This document shows, piece by piece, positions 43,939-55,209 of a stretch of DNA of 64,000 nucleotides. The stretch is taken from NCBI GenBank assembly GCA_963576725.1, contig OY755237.1, positions 64,891,423-64,955,422 on the forward strand, read 5' to 3'. The notes under the pieces were generated by a model. It did not search any database, was not told the origin of the DNA, and saw nothing but the letters and a program-made list of their open reading frames with translations. Every line of letters starts with the position of its first letter. The first letter of the stretch is position 1. The position numbers and the translations under genes are program-made. The stretch comes from Azorinus chamasolen (lineage: Eukaryota; Mollusca; Bivalvia; Cardiida; Solecurtidae).

Positions 43939-43944
43939 CATATG

Positions 43945-44930
43945 GGTTTTCTCAGTGTCTCTTGACTTCTAAATCAAGACACCCGCTATAGCTAGCTCTG
44001 CATTTTAACGGTTTAAATTTGAACCCAATGTGGGTCAGAACGCCACAATAATAAATTCAGTTATAACCACAATGCTCGGACTGTTTGTTCTACTTTGCTC
44101 GGACTGTGTGTTCTTATTTCATTATAATCTTACAATTAACTGTAAATGACTTTAAGTCTTTCGCTGGTCAATGTTTTATCTGCGATAACCTATGCAAACA
44201 GTTTTGAATCTAATTGATATTATACTTCTTTTGAGTGGTATCATTAGTGAGATTTTAACTATAAACGTGCAAAAAGTTACATGCTGCAATCAATAGCAAT
44301 CAATAGGAGTATTTACCAACAGAAAACAAAAGAGCTATCACCGGTACGCTGCTCAGCATATCCCTTCTGTCCTAATCTTTTTCTCCAATTTTCCACTTTC
44401 AGACAGAATAACAACATTTATTTTCCTGTTTCCTGACAGCAACATCGATTTCCTAATTTGAAGCATAGCAGTTCGTCCATGATTTATAATTCATTTTCTG
44501 CTGGACTGCCTTTGGTTTTATTTTAAGCGTTTGAAATTGCACTTAGAAAAAGTTAATATAATCTAACAACCTAAACAAAACTGACAGTGTCTATAATTGC
44601 AAACTTCAATATTCGGATTTTACCCAAGTATTCAACTGTGGCCACTTTCAAAAAGCAATCAATTGGTCATTTATCGGCGTGCATTTTGCACACTAATTAT
44701 TTTTCAAGTTAATAAGAACGAAAATAGATGTCGGTACAAATCAATGGCACTTAACAATTACTGAAGTATCGTTTTGACTTATGAAATATATTATCCGCAT
44801 TGAAGCCAAACATTTCTAAACTTAATCACCATCCCACATTGTTCAGGCATATGTTTTATATATAATACAGTAAATGAAAAGGTAGTAAAGTCAAGTAGGC
44901 AAAGCCACATACAAGAGTCAACCACCACCA
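43945..44930. other. No gene recognised
   Basis: AT-rich stretch before the CA microsatellite. A short repeat TGCTCGGACTGTTTGTTCT/TGCTCGGACTGTGTGTTCT lies near 44,071-44,115. Nothing else supportable. Confidence 0.5.
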
Positions 44931-44931
44931 A

Positions 44932-45310
<379 letters not shown>

Positions 45311-45459
45311 GCACACACGCGAGACACCAACAGATACACAAGCACCAGAGACAAACATTCCAAACATGAACAAAAGCACAAGCACAAAGACACAAGGCAA
45401 AAGTAAGGGTGACAAAGAGAGCATCGAATTTGCACGGTCAGTAGCAAAATCACCACTGG

Positions 45460-45605
45460 GTAAAGCCTCGCTAATACGACCACTCAAAGAAAGTATAATC
45501 ATGGATTTTTAAAACAGATATGTAAAGCTCCCATAGGAACTTTCTGCATTATATGTGCAATGCATAAAGCAACCACCTACATTTACAGAATGCTGTGTTA
45601 ATGTA
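45460..45605 (+). mobile_element. Family B MITE, right end missing
   Basis: GTAAAGCCTCGCTAATACGA CCACTC, then TGTAAAGCTCCCATAGGAAC TTTCTGCATT and AAGCAACCACCTACATTT. The palindrome is partly deleted and the right terminal repeat is not adjacent. An orphan right end (TGGTCGTATTAGCGAGACCT) lies at 46,722-46,742. Confidence 0.65.
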
Positions 45606-45807
45606 TTATGTGCGAGATTCATTGTAGTTGGTAAAATTACCATGAGCCCATGCACGTCATTGGTACTTTAGGAACCGAGTGTGTATGTTGACGTTTGTGT
45701 GATGTTTGTATGTATGTTGCTTGTGTTGTGTGCATGTGCGTTTGCACGGGAGCATGTCTCAGATATAATTACCAGCTGAAAATTTAATTTGCATTTATCC
45801 AGTTGGC

Positions 45808-46056
45808 TTAATCCTTTCCATTATGTAAGCGCGTTTTGACGCATCTGCAAACAGTGTAGACCAAGATCAGACGGCTCCTACAGGGGCCGTCTGATCAGGG
45901 TCTGATCTGTTTGCTTATAGTGTAATATAGATCTGATTTTACAGCTTCTTCCTGAGCCAAAATTTCATGTGTTCATAAGCCATTATGAAAAATAATCTAA
46001 TTAATATTTATGACGTCATTATTTCCTATATGAATATTCACCAGGGAAAGGGTTAA
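45808..46056 (+). mobile_element. Family A MITE, complete
   Basis: TTAATCCTTTCCATTATGTA at the left and CACCAGGGAAAGGGTTAA at the right. The hairpin is CAAACAGTGTAGACCAAGAT CAGACGGCTCCTACAGGGGC CGTCTGATCAGGGTCTGATC TG. About 130 bp of A long arm includes ATGACGTCATTATTTCC. Length 249 bp, a reference copy for the family. Confidence 0.9.
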
Positions 46057-46081
46057 TTGTTTGTGAAACTATTGACCGAGC

Positions 46082-46145
46082 TGCAAAAAGCTTGGATTCC
46101 CATGAGTTACTCGGCATCGCATCTCATCTGGATTGAATCTGTTTG
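46082..46145 (+). mobile_element. Family D hairpin, degenerate
   Basis: AAAAGCTTGGATTCCCATGA GTTACTCGGC and ATCTCATCTGGATTGAATCT GTTTG are decayed arms of the D palindrome. Confidence 0.5.
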
Positions 46146-46282
46146 TCAATACCAGCCAAGACGCACTTAAGTTACAGCTGTTAGTGTTGTCGTGACGTCA
46201 AACAGATACTTCAGCAACTCATCGACAATTATAACATCATTCTTAAAACTATTGGTCTAGTGTCCGACAGCTTTGGATCCCA

Positions 46283-46510
46283 ATAACCCATTACCTCATA
46301 GGCTATTTTAGACCCAACCTCTTTGAATGAATCTGCCCAAAAGGAGCATTTACTAGAGAAAAGTAAAATTTTAGAATTTTGTAGTTTGAAACCATTGTGA
46401 TAAATAGAGCATTTGCTCCTATAGGAGCAAATACTCTATTTATCACAATGGTTTCACAAAGTGACCTTTACAGAGGCGTCAAAAGGCGTCAATATGAGGG
46501 AATGGGATAA
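46283..46510 (+). mobile_element. Family E MITE, copy 1
   Basis: Ends ATAACCCATTACCTCATAGG and the inverse of ATATGAGGGAATGGGATAAG. The centre is a near-perfect palindrome, GAAACCATTGTGATAAATAG AGCATTTGCTCC, with its inverse separated only by TATA. The ends are TTAA-like but decayed. Confidence 0.85.
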
Positions 46511-46841
46511 GACGCCGATTATTTAGTTTAAAAAGACATGCAGTGAAGAAGAAACATAACCCTTTTTTATATAAAAATCCTCATTTTCATTTTTTATTGT
46601 CTAGGGTTTCAGAAGTATGGTAAATATTGCACCAGTTTGTGTATTGCTGTGGCAGGCTTGAACGAGAAATACATGTATTCAATTGTTTTGTGACATGTCT
46701 GTAATTTGATGCCTTCTTTTGAGTGGTCGTATTAGCGAGACCTTATTCTATTGTCTGCATTTAAGGTATGTATTTCACATCGTCTGAAGAGAAGAAATGA
46801 ATGCATTTCAAAATAGATTCGTTTCGTTAAATATTGCATAT

Positions 46842-47266
46842 TAAGTAGAGTAATGTCTGTCTAGTATGACCACTTAAAGACGTATAATTCTGGTTTATTA
46901 AAACAGGTTGTAGCTTGATGCAGGACAAACGATATTCAGAAAGCGCCTAGAGGAGCTTTCGGTATTACTTTACCCTGCTTTTAAAGACATCTATGTTATC
47001 AATCCTATCATTCATATTAACGTGTTTTCACGCATTTACAAACATAGTAGACCAAGATCTGACAGCTCCTACAGGAACCGTCTGATCATTGTCTCTTCTG
47101 TTTGCCAATGCAAGTTGAAATATCCGGTTTTTTTACATTCTAAAATGGCTACAATGTCCCATCTTTCATATTTTATTGTTACTATTGTTTGCATGAATAT
47201 TCAGGAGGTATTGAAATTTGGAATAAACGTAGAACAATGAAATGGTAAATTATGTGCTTGTATTAG
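46842..47266 (+). mobile_element. Family B MITE with nested family A MITE
   Basis: The left part (46,842-47,001) has GTCTGTCTAGTATGACCACT and the palindrome GAAAGCGCCTAGAGGAGCTT TC. The right end (TTGTATTAGCGAGACGTATT) is at 47,250-47,266. A diverged A element separates them. Confidence 0.65.
47002..47246 (+). mobile_element. Family A MITE, nested, diverged ends
   Basis: ACAAACATAGTAGACCAAGA TCTGACAGCTCCTACAGGAA CCGTCTGATCATTGTCTC, followed by the long arm of the second A subtype (AAATGGCTACAATGTCCCAT). The TTAACCC ends have decayed to ATCAATCC and AATGGTAAATT. Confidence 0.7.
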
Positions 47267-47308
47267 CGAGACGTATTGGATTATGAGCAGAAACAGACTG
47301 ATTAAAAA

Positions 47309-47536
47309 ATAACCTCTTCATTCATATTGACGCCTTCTGCCGCTTCTATAAAGGTCATTTTATGAAACCATTGTGATAAATAGATAATTTGCTCCATACG
47401 AGCAAATGCTATATTTATGACAATGCTTTCAAAACTACACAATTCTAAACTTTTCCTTTCTCTACTAACTGCTCCTTTTCGGTAGATTTATTCAAAGAGG
47501 TTGGATCTAAAATAGCCTATGAGGGAATGGGGTTAA
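47309..47536 (-). mobile_element. Family E MITE, copy 2
   Basis: TAACCTCTTCATTCATATTG at the left and CTATGAGGGAATGGGGTTAA at the right. The palindrome is GAAACCATTGTGATAAATAG with its inverse TTTATGACAATGCTTTC. The long arm contains CGGTAGATTTATTCAAAGAG, shared with copies 3 and 4. Confidence 0.85.
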
Positions 47537-47637
47537 CACGTGTTTGGTTGTGAAACTGATTTAACCTGTAGTCTGCTTTATAAACAATGTCTGCTCAAAC
47601 TCCCTTATGTTGCCATTTTATTTACTATCGCACGAGT

Positions 47638-47706
47638 GTCAAACAGTTTGGATCCTGATGAGACGCCGAGATACTAGGCGTTACATCTAGACCCAAACTG
47701 TTTTCA
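47638..47706 (+). mobile_element. Family D hairpin
   Basis: CAAACAGTTTGGATCCTGAT GAGACGCCGAG and GGCGTTACATCTAGACCCAA ACTGTTTT. A possible right terminus, CAACCAAAGGGTTAA, lies at 47,730-47,744. Confidence 0.7.
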
Positions 47707-48310
47707 AATGACAGTATAGTCAGGCTTAGCAACCAAAGGGTTAAAATCACATTTTGTGACGCACTTTAAAAAGGGTATTTGCATCTTGCTACACTTTTGA
47801 TTACGCACTTCGAAATATTGAAAGCGCGTGACGCATTTTCCATTTTTCATAAACAAAAATTGAACATACGTTGTAATCTTGCAACGTAATAGAATATGAG
47901 TTGCTATTGCACAGTTCATTTACACACATTCAACAAATATAGGCGCTATCGGGAATCTGTCGGCAGTCAGACACGCAAAGTAAAGACTCAGCAGTGCTTA
48001 CAAGAAGAAGCATTCGTTGCTTATGGGTGTTTCAGCGATATCAAACACATGGGCAGGAACATATGTGGAAGTTTAGATCTAGTGTCATTATGTCAATGGA
48101 AGTACCGATTGAGCCTTTTGAGAACTGGTAAATTATATAATTTGATGTGTTATTTATATTCCAAATTTAAAAGCGCTGTTTTCTTTTTAATAGCGATAGA
48201 AGTTTCAGCAAAGATTTCGAACCTTTCAAAAACCTTAAGGAAATAAGTTTATTGTTATTGTCACTGACTGATTTTATTCTGTTTGGAGTCTTGTTTGGAT
48301 TATGGCAATA

Positions 48311-48560
48311 TTGACCCTTTACTACATAAATATTCGTATAAGAAATGACTACGCAATTAATATTAATTATATGCATTGTTGTAATAGCACATGTACAGAG
48401 AAATGTTTTCTCATGGCAGAAATTGTAGAATCATATCTATATTATAGCAAAAGCAAACAGAGTAGATCCTGATCAGACAACTCCTATAGGAGCCGCCTGA
48501 TCTGGGTCAACTATGTTTGCAAAGGCGTAGAAAATCGTATTTATGAAGTAAAGCGTTTAA
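48311..48560 (-). mobile_element. Family A MITE, reverse orientation
   Basis: TTGACCCTTTACTACATAAA at the left and GAAGTAAAGCGTTTAA at the right. The hairpin is GATCAGACAACTCCTATAGG AGCCGCCTGATC inside AACAGAGTAGATCC...GGGTCAACTATGTTTGC. Full length at 250 bp. Confidence 0.8.
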
Positions 48561-48678
48561 TCAATACCAGTCGGTAAAAAATTTATTGCCTTTATTTTCA
48601 TACAATTAACCATAAATATTTTTATAACAACACAAATTGAAACAAGATGTCTACAACAATAAATACATTAATTTTGAT

Positions 48679-48926
48679 TTAACCCTTCCCTTGTTTGTGT
48701 TTATACCAAATATCAATGTCTGCTGAATATTCGTGGACAAAATAGTTATAACGAAATATGGAAGGTGGAACATTGTAGCCATTTTAGAAGTAAAGAAGCA
48801 GAGCTTTCAAATTCTAATAACAAACAGAGCAGACCCTGATCAGACGGTCCCTATAGGAGCCGTCTAATTGGGATCCATTCTGTTTGCAGAGGCGTAGAAA
48901 TGGGTATTTATGGCGTAAAGTGTTAA
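48679..48926 (-). mobile_element. Family A MITE, second subtype, reverse orientation
   Basis: TTAACCCTTCCCTTGTTTGT at the left and TATGGCGTAAAGTGTTAA at the right. The hairpin is GATCAGACGGTCCCTATAGG AGCCGTCTAATT. The right TTAA runs straight into a half B element (TTAATGCAGGGTAAAGGCGA), as expected if A had inserted at the TTAA inside a B arm. Confidence 0.85.
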
Positions 48927-49080
48927 TGCAGGGTAAAGGCGATACAGAAGGTTCCTATATGAGCTTTCTGTATCTCTTTTGTCCAGCATTAAAGCCACCA
49001 TCTGTTTTAAATTTCAAGAAATATACTTGCTTTGAGTGGTTGGGTTACTGTGTTATTAGAGGTATAGCGGTTTTATTCAA
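48924..49080 (+). mobile_element. Family B MITE, left part missing
   Basis: AATGCAGGGTAAAGGCGATA CAGAAGG, ATATGAGCTTTCTGTATC, CAGCATTAAAGCCACCATCT and the degenerate right end GTTATTAGAGGTATAGCGGT. It begins at the TTAA boundary of the preceding A element. Confidence 0.65.
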
Positions 49081-49186
49081 TTATACCAGTCACCATAAGC
49101 GAGTTGTATCAGCACTCAGCATTTAAAGGTTTAACAGCATTATATGCAACAAGTAAAGGCGCGCCTCATTGTAAATGCTGGTGCAT

Positions 49187-49401
49187 TTAAGCCCTTCCTC
49201 AATAAATGCGCCTTTCTACGCCTCTGTAAAAGTCACTTTTTGAAACCATTGTGATAAAATGCTGGAACAAATGCTCTATTTATCACAATAGTTTCTAAAC
49301 TAAACAATTCTAAAATGTTCCTGTTCTCTAGTAAATGCTCCTTTTCGGTAGATTTATTCAAAGAGGTTGGGTCTAAAATAGCCCATGGAGGAAATGGTTA
49401 A
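49187..49401 (-). mobile_element. Family E MITE, copy 3
   Basis: TTAAGCCCTTCCTCAATAAA at the left and ATGGAGGAAATGGTTAA at the right. It keeps GAAACCATTGTGATAAA and the inverse TTTATCACAATAGTTTC but has lost part of the central stem. The long arm matches copy 2. Confidence 0.85.
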
Positions 49402-49604
49402 GCTTATTAATAATTACGGCGGTGTGCCCATTTCTGTTTTTCTTATGAAGCTGGTGTAATTTGCCTCATTATTCCGATTCAAATATTATAAATGTGTCAG
49501 ATTTTAATGACAGCGTTCCATTTCCATTGCTTAGGAAATGTTATATTCTTATTTACTTTAATGACAAACACTGTTAAATCAATCAGATCTATATAATGTC
49601 ACAA

Positions 49605-49642
49605 ACAAACCGAACAGACCCTGGTCAGACGACTCCCGTGTT
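49605..49642 (+). mobile_element. Family A fragment
   Basis: AACCGAACAGACCCTGGTCA GACGACTCCCGTG is one hairpin arm of family A. Confidence 0.45.
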
Positions 49643-49669
49643 TGGAAATGCGTGAAAATAAATGCGTTT

Positions 49670-49877
49670 GCAGTAAAAACCCCTCTAAACCGGACGTTAA
49701 ATCTAGTATAAATTTCGGACGTGGAGACAGGTGGCAGCTTAATGTAGGGTAAAAGTCATGCATAAATTTCCTCGAGGAGCTTTCTGTACGAGTTTTCGCC
49801 CTGCATTAAGGTGTCACCTGCCTAAAGGTATCTAAATTATTTTCGAATAGAATTTCGGTTTGGAGGGATTTACTATA
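49670..49877 (+). mobile_element. Family B MITE, complete
   Basis: GCAGTAAAAACCCCTCTAAA at the left and the inverse of TTTGGAGGGATTTACTATA at the right. The arms are GACAGGTGGCAGCTTAATGT and CATTAAGGTGTCACCTGCC, with the centre AATTTCCTCGAGGAGCTTTC. Confidence 0.85.
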
Positions 49878-50021
49878 TATGAGTGAGAAGGTTAATTGGC
49901 ATTTGCATCATGTCCTGTGTTCGAAGTATGATTGTGTGTCCAACGTTAATAGCCTTGTTTTTCTTTTGCATACTTATGACCGTTATGGACATTATGAAGG
50001 AATATGTGCTACTGCATGTCC

Positions 50022-50250
50022 TTAACCTATTACCTCATATGTTATGTTTAGATCAACCTCTTTGAATAAATCTACCGATAAGGAGCATTGTTTAGAGAAA
50101 AGGAAACTCTTTGAATTTTATAGTTCGAAACGGTTGTGATAAATAAAGCCATTTGTTCCTATAGGAGCAAATGTTCTATTTATCACAATTGTTTCAACGG
50201 GTGACTTTTGCAGAGGCGTCAAAATGCGTCAATATGAGGTAATGGAATAA
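50022..50250 (+). mobile_element. Family E MITE, copy 4
   Basis: TTAACCTATTACCTCATATG at the left and ATATGAGGTAATGGAATAA at the right. The centre is AACGGTTGTGATAAATAAAG CCATTTGTTCCTATAGGAGC AAATG and inverse. The best-kept TTAACC end of the family. Confidence 0.85.
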
Positions 50251-50263
50251 ATCTGCTGGAAGT

Positions 50264-50476
50264 TTAACCTTTCAGCCCATAAAATGCATTTCTACATGTC
50301 TTCCTACTGGAGTCGTCTTATCAGGACCTGCTCTGTTTGCTTATGGGATAATATCGATATGATTCCATGGTTTCTACCATGGCCAAAACATCATGTCTTC
50401 ATGTGTCGTTATAAAAATAAACTCATTAATGATGTCATCATTTCTTACATTAATATTAATGGAGTAAAGGGTTTAA
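50264..50476 (+). mobile_element. Family A MITE, one hairpin arm deleted
   Basis: TTAACCTTTCAGCCCATAAA at the left and ATGGAGTAAAGGGTTTAA at the right. It keeps only the second hairpin arm (GGAGTCGTCTTATCAGGACC TGCTCTGTTTGC) and the whole long arm. Confidence 0.8.
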
Positions 50477-50479
50477 ATA

Positions 50480-51110
50480 TTATACTGCTTTAAACATGAT
50501 ATCGGATAAGAGGTTTCAAAACAGTTTGCTTAAATCTAAGTTCTTTCTCAAGTATTTAATATGTCAGACTTTGAGTAAACCCCAAATCAGACACTTGAAA
50601 ATAAATGCAACCACAAATTTAGTAGTTTTATAACCTTCACTCATACCTGTCTTTTACAATTTGTATTTACTCTTGATTCGTTCAAGCTCTTTTTAAACTA
50701 TTGACTGAGTTTCAAACATCATAGTTCCAAGTTGTTTAATACAAATATATCAGTCATACTGTAGGATGCATGTTAAAAATAATGAGATGTTCTGGATTGA
50801 CATTTCACCGTGTACAGTTAGTCTGACAAATGGAGCTCTAAATCAGGTGTATTTATAGGGCCCTTTTGATCAACGTTTATTAAGACTTATAGTTATCTAT
50901 GAAATGATCTTAGAACTCTTAGTAAAATAATATTCTCAAAGATACATTTGGATATCTAAAATCTACCTGCACGAAACAAGGACCGGGCTAAACGTTTTCG
51001 ATCTGACGACCCTTAAATATTCATATAACATATTATTACATTTAATTTTGTAAGTAAGACGTTTATTTATCACAATTGATTGCAACCAGTTTTCAAAGTT
51101 ATACGAATAA
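50480..51110. other. No gene recognised
   Basis: AT-rich sequence with no repeat family member or supportable frame seen. Confidence 0.45.
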
Positions 51111-51112
51111 AC

Positions 51113-51295
51113 ATACAGAGGTTCGGATAAGATGCGTAATTTTAAATATTTTCAAGAATAGCTCCCTTATTTCTCCACCAAACCCTATATTGTGACCACT
51201 CTTTAGAATCGCCTCGAAGAGTGGTCACAGCATAGTGTTTGGTGGAGAAATGACCAGTTTAGTTTTTTGATACACGCGTTTATCTGTAGCTCTGA
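51113..51295 (+). mobile_element. Family F palindrome, copy 1
   Basis: TTTCTCCACCAAACCCTATA TTGTGACCACTCTT, a short turn at AGAATCGCCTCG, then AAGAGTGGTCACAGCATAGT GTTTGGTGGAGAAA. Flanks (CAGAGGTTCGGATAAGATGC and TTTATCTGTAGCTCT) recur around 62.65-62.89 kb, giving an element of about 180 bp. Confidence 0.8.
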
Positions 51296-51302
51296 ACATA
51301 GG

Positions 51303-51402
51303 TGTCTATTAAAGCAAGTGGGTGCTTTTGATGTAGAAAACTTCTGCAGGAACTTTAGGTATAACTTTCGTCCTGCATTAAGCTACCACCTGCCTGTAAT
51401 AC
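51303..51402 (+). mobile_element. Family B fragment
   Basis: CAAGTGGGTGCTTTTGATGT, ACTTCTGCAGGAACTTTAGG TATAACTTTCGTCCTGCATT AAGCTACCACCTGCC: palindrome region only. Confidence 0.6.
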
Positions 51403-51424
51403 CAAGAATTATGCCTCACTTGAG

Positions 51425-51695
51425 AAGGATCCATCAAGTAGAACTTGAGTTAGAGATGTAACAGACAGACTGACATTTAACATATTTGCTAAACGCAAAC
51501 GCTAAACGCACAACCTAAGTCTAATTATGCGACCTTGACCTTGGATATACGTACCGGGACTCGACAGGCTACTGTGGCATGTCCAGATAAATTTGAGAAC
51601 GATCAACTCAGCCGAATTTGAGTTAGAGATGTTACAGACAGACAGACAGACAGCGCCATTCCATAATACGTCCCGTTTTTTCAAACGGGCGTATA
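51425..51695 (+). repeat. Dispersed repeat with (CAGA)n and fold-back tail
   Basis: TTGAGTTAGAGATGTAACAG near 51,443 recurs as TTGAGTTAGAGATGTTACAG near 51,609, each followed by (ACAGACAG)n. It ends TACGTCCCGTTTTTTCAAAC GGGCGTATAAA, a small hairpin. No gene. Confidence 0.55.
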
Positions 51696-51802
51696 AAATC
51701 AGTAGTGTTTGTGTTTGTGTGCGGTGTGGTTTATAATAAAACAAATGACTGCGCACAAATTAACCACTTCGCTGTCATGAATTTAGGTCCGGGATATTAT
51801 AA

Positions 51803-51873
51803 ACAAACAGTTTGTACCCAGATGAGAGGCCGAGTAACTCGGTGTCTCCAGCAGGCTCCAAACTATTTGACAC
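51803..51873 (+). mobile_element. Family D hairpin
   Basis: CAAACAGTTTGTACCCAGAT GAGAGGCCGAGTAACTCGGT GTCTCCAGCAGGCTCCAAAC TATTTG: the D palindrome with several mismatches. Confidence 0.7.
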
Positions 51874-52161
51874 TGATTATCATTTTATAACGAAGTTGAA
51901 AAAATGCTCTGTCTAAAATGAAGCCGACCACAATGTATCAAGTAGGCGACGATACCTCGTAGCGAAGGGTGTCAACATATTAAATGTTATGTGTGGTTAC
52001 GTTCTACGAACGTGTTTTAGCAAATTAAATAAGAATGTCAGTATATTTATTATTTATAAACATGGTAAACTGGTAAAAGTCAACTATAATTAAACCTGAA
52101 GAATATTAATTTTAGGATTACATCAAGGAAAATGTATTTCGCCGATATAGGCAAAACCATT

Positions 52162-52411
52162 TTAACCCTTCGCTTGCTATTCGCGTCAATATACGTACCT
52201 GTAAATAGTGAAGACCCAGATGAGACAGCTCCTACAGGAGCTGTCTCATCAAGGTCTGCACTATTTACAAGTTGATTGTGCAACCAGTGCACTCCACAGC
52301 AGTGATTTCACAGCGAAATACTTGTACACAGTGAAGATATATGTAATTATACAACAGGGCATGGGTAAAGAAGGAGAAATGTATTTTAAAATTCAGCAAG
52401 AGAATGGTTAA
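52162..52411 (-). mobile_element. Family C MITE (piggyBac-like), copy 3
   Basis: TTAACCCTTCGCTTGCTATT at the left and ATTCAGCAAGAGAATGGTTAA at the right. The hairpin is AGATGAGACAGCTCCTACAG GAGCTGTCTCATC inside GTAAATAGTGAAGACCC...GGTCTGCACTATTTAC. Full length at 250 bp. Confidence 0.92.
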
Positions 52412-52414
52412 TCA

Positions 52415-52482
52415 TTGCAAACATTTTGAATCCAGATGGGACACCGAGTAACTCGGTGTCTCATCTGGATACAAACTGTTTG
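52415..52482 (+). mobile_element. Family D hairpin
   Basis: GCAAACATTTTGAATCCAGA TGGGACACCGAGT and its inverse AACTCGGTGTCTCATCTGGA TACAAACTGTTTG, immediately next to family C copy 3. Confidence 0.75.
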
Positions 52483-53180
52483 AAATGGCTAAATATTGGT
52501 ATGTCAGTTGTAGTATAAATTATAATACATATGGTGTTATACTATTTTTGTGAAAATGTTGATCATGCTAGCATTCACTATATAATACTTAGCAATATTT
52601 AATGGAAACATGCTGTTGTGGTTCCGATTAACCATGTATAATTAACAATACGCTTCTCGTGCCCCACGCGCTGTCGACCAATTTAAAGTATGCCTTTGTG
52701 GGACCTAAACAATGGTAGCGGTCATGTGACTAAATCAACTACGTCACATCGTATACGTTATGATACATAATAGACTGCTATAGCATGTTGGGTGAAGCTA
52801 AGCGAAAGATGAGAATATGTGAGAGGCATTGAGACACTTCTTAGTAGTAGATGTATAAAATGAAATGTAAAAGGTATTTGAAACAATACACCAATCCATA
52901 GTTCCCTTACAGTGGCCTACTTTCTACTGCTTACTTTTTACACAATTAACAATTTGTCTTTAACAAAAAGTATTGTAAGTAGTTAACCTCCTAAATCAAT
53001 CGAAAGCTAGTTAGGTTAGAACTATACATTTATTGAGTATGTACTAAATGTATGTCCTTTAGGGTTTAAATATTAACATCCAGGTATATCACATCCATAC
53101 GTCGTCCCGTATATATTTCACATACACACAGATTGCACATTGAACTCTGATTGGCTGATGAAGTGACGTCAAAAACCAAA
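52483..53180. other. No gene recognised
   Basis: AT-rich sequence without recognised repeats or frames. Confidence 0.45.
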
Positions 53181-53184
53181 ACAG

Positions 53185-53745
53185 TGACCCGGTATCAGTA
53201 TCTCCATATCAACGGAACCACTAGTATTATCCTAACTCAGTGTCAACCATACGCAGTTCAACCGTTATATCCACTTGTATTATCCTAGCTCAGTGTCAGC
53301 CAGTCTTGGTAAAATCCTCATGTCAACAGAGTCACTAGTATTATCCTAACTCAGTGTCAACTAGTCATATAAATCTCCATAGCAACAGGACAACTACATG
53401 TAGTATTATCCAAACTCAGTGCGTACCAGTCACAGTATAATATCCGTATCAACAGACCCACTAGTATTATCCTAACTCGGTGTTAACCAGTCACAGTACA
53501 ATCTTAATATCAACGCAGCCACTAGTAGTATCCGAACCGGTTAATAAGTCACAGTACAATCCCCATATCAACGGAGTCACTAGTATTATCTTAACTTATA
53601 GGTGTTAACCATATGGAGTTTAATCCGTTAGTATTTCATTATCTCAGTGTCTTGTATAATTCGCATATCAACAGTGCCATTAGCACATGTAGTATCTTAA
53701 TTTAGTGTCAACCGTTTATACTCATATCAACGGAGCCGCTAGTCG
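53185..53745 (+). repeat. Minisatellite, period about 58-63 bp
   Basis: About nine diverged direct copies of CACTAGTATTATCCTAACTC AGTGTCAACCAGTCACAGTA followed by ATCTCCATATCAACGGAGC. CTAGTATTAT-like words lie near 53,221, 53,335, 53,461 and 53,580. The period is irregular and copies decay to the right. No open frame spans it. Confidence 0.85.
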
Positions 53746-53749
53746 GCTT

Positions 53750-54965
53750 TAAATTATGCCAGTTTGTCTGTTTGTATAAATCAATTAAATACTAAAGAAT
53801 GTATGCATATTCATGTCGTGACAATAATGCATACCGCCCATGTATTCAGCTAAATATATTTATATAACGATATCTTAATATTGCTAAACCCTTACAAACC
53901 GCCGACTTTTAAAAAAGACCGGAAAACGGAGGTAATCAACGGACATGTTCGGCTAAATTCCATTTGACTCCAAACAGGTTTCGGAACAACGTATTGAATA
54001 TTAAATCGGTCTTCACAGCAAAAGCGGACACAAGGGGTCAATCGAAAGTTAAAATACGCAATAGAGAAAATCACTACTTTTCGAACTTCTGGGAAGGTGG
54101 ACTCATTTCCGCTGGTTTCTACAGCAATCAATTTTCTGACATTTTCGATACAATTAACTTTCCTTGCCATGCTCGTTAGTGCTAAATTAATTCTGAGTCA
54201 CATAGACTCAGATTCTGATTTCAGTTTGTTACCCATATGTTCGAAAATAACAGAATGCATCTGTAATCATAGTCGGGGTTCATAATGTGTAATAAGAAGT
54301 TTTAGTTAAATAGTCTGTTCTTAAGGCAAGGTGCAATATAAACCTTAACTGAAAATCACATTTTCAAAACTACATTTTGATTCGTGTTAAACATAACATC
54401 AAGAATGTAAATAAATTGCACTGAAATACAAAACAACCCATTTGACCATGAATAATTCCAACATTTAAGATCTGAAACAAAACAATTTACCATTATTTGT
54501 TGTGTTCATATAGTTACATTGTCTCTATTGCGTGAATTTGGTTGTTTAAACTACGTAATTCAGAATGTGGATTTCATAGCTCAAGAGCACACAACAGAAT
54601 AATTTGTTTCCGCATTTATATTGTTTTACTGTAATGCTACTTTTACATGAAGGATTTTCTAGGAAGGAAATTGTATCTGTATAAACAAGCGATAAGTAGC
54701 ATTTAAGTATCAAATTGGTTTCAAATAAATGTAGGTAGAACATCTAATATACGATATCGACTATACTTGATTTCAAAAGAATGTTTGTCGCAATAAAAAA
54801 AAACATTTGTCGTGATCACAAGTAATCAAAGAGTGCAGTGGACTGTTCTTTAAATGTATTTCATCTAATATTTTCTCATAGTATCGTATGACCGAGGACT
54901 TTGTGTGGCATCTTCGGCATGACATATGTTATACATTGTATTTTGTTTTTGTTTTTAGATTCCCT
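53750..54965. other. No gene recognised
   Basis: Overlapping frames occur on both strands at 53,892-54,285 (up to 92 codons) with no recognisable domain. Neither strand shows a convincing gene signal. Confidence 0.45.
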
Positions 54966-54969
54966 TCGT

Positions 54970-55203
54970 ATAAACGCCTTTTCACGCCTTTGAAAACAGA
55001 GTGGACTCAGATCAAAGGTTCCTGTAGGAGGCCTCTGATCGGGATCTGCTCTGTTAGCCTATGGAAATTTCATTCTACAATTTCTGCCATAGCTAGACAA
55101 TCCTGTATTCAATCACCATTATGAAAAACGTTAGATAATATGATAAAAGACATTCACGATGTAATTTATTTTTAAACATATATATTTCAACTTCTGGGAA
55201 AGG
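54970..55203 (+). mobile_element. Family A MITE, ends decayed
   Basis: CGCCTTTGAAAACAGAGTGG ACTCAGATCAAAGGTTCCTG TAGGAGGCCTCTGATCGGGA TCTGCTCTGTTAGCC, followed by a recognisable long arm. The terminal TTAA repeats are not clear. Confidence 0.7.
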
Positions 55204-55209
55204 TACAGA

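Noticed and set aside
53892..54285. Overlapping frames on both strands (92 and 71 codons) as genes
   Set aside because: Neither has a recognisable domain, and they overlap each other antisense; chance openness is sufficient.
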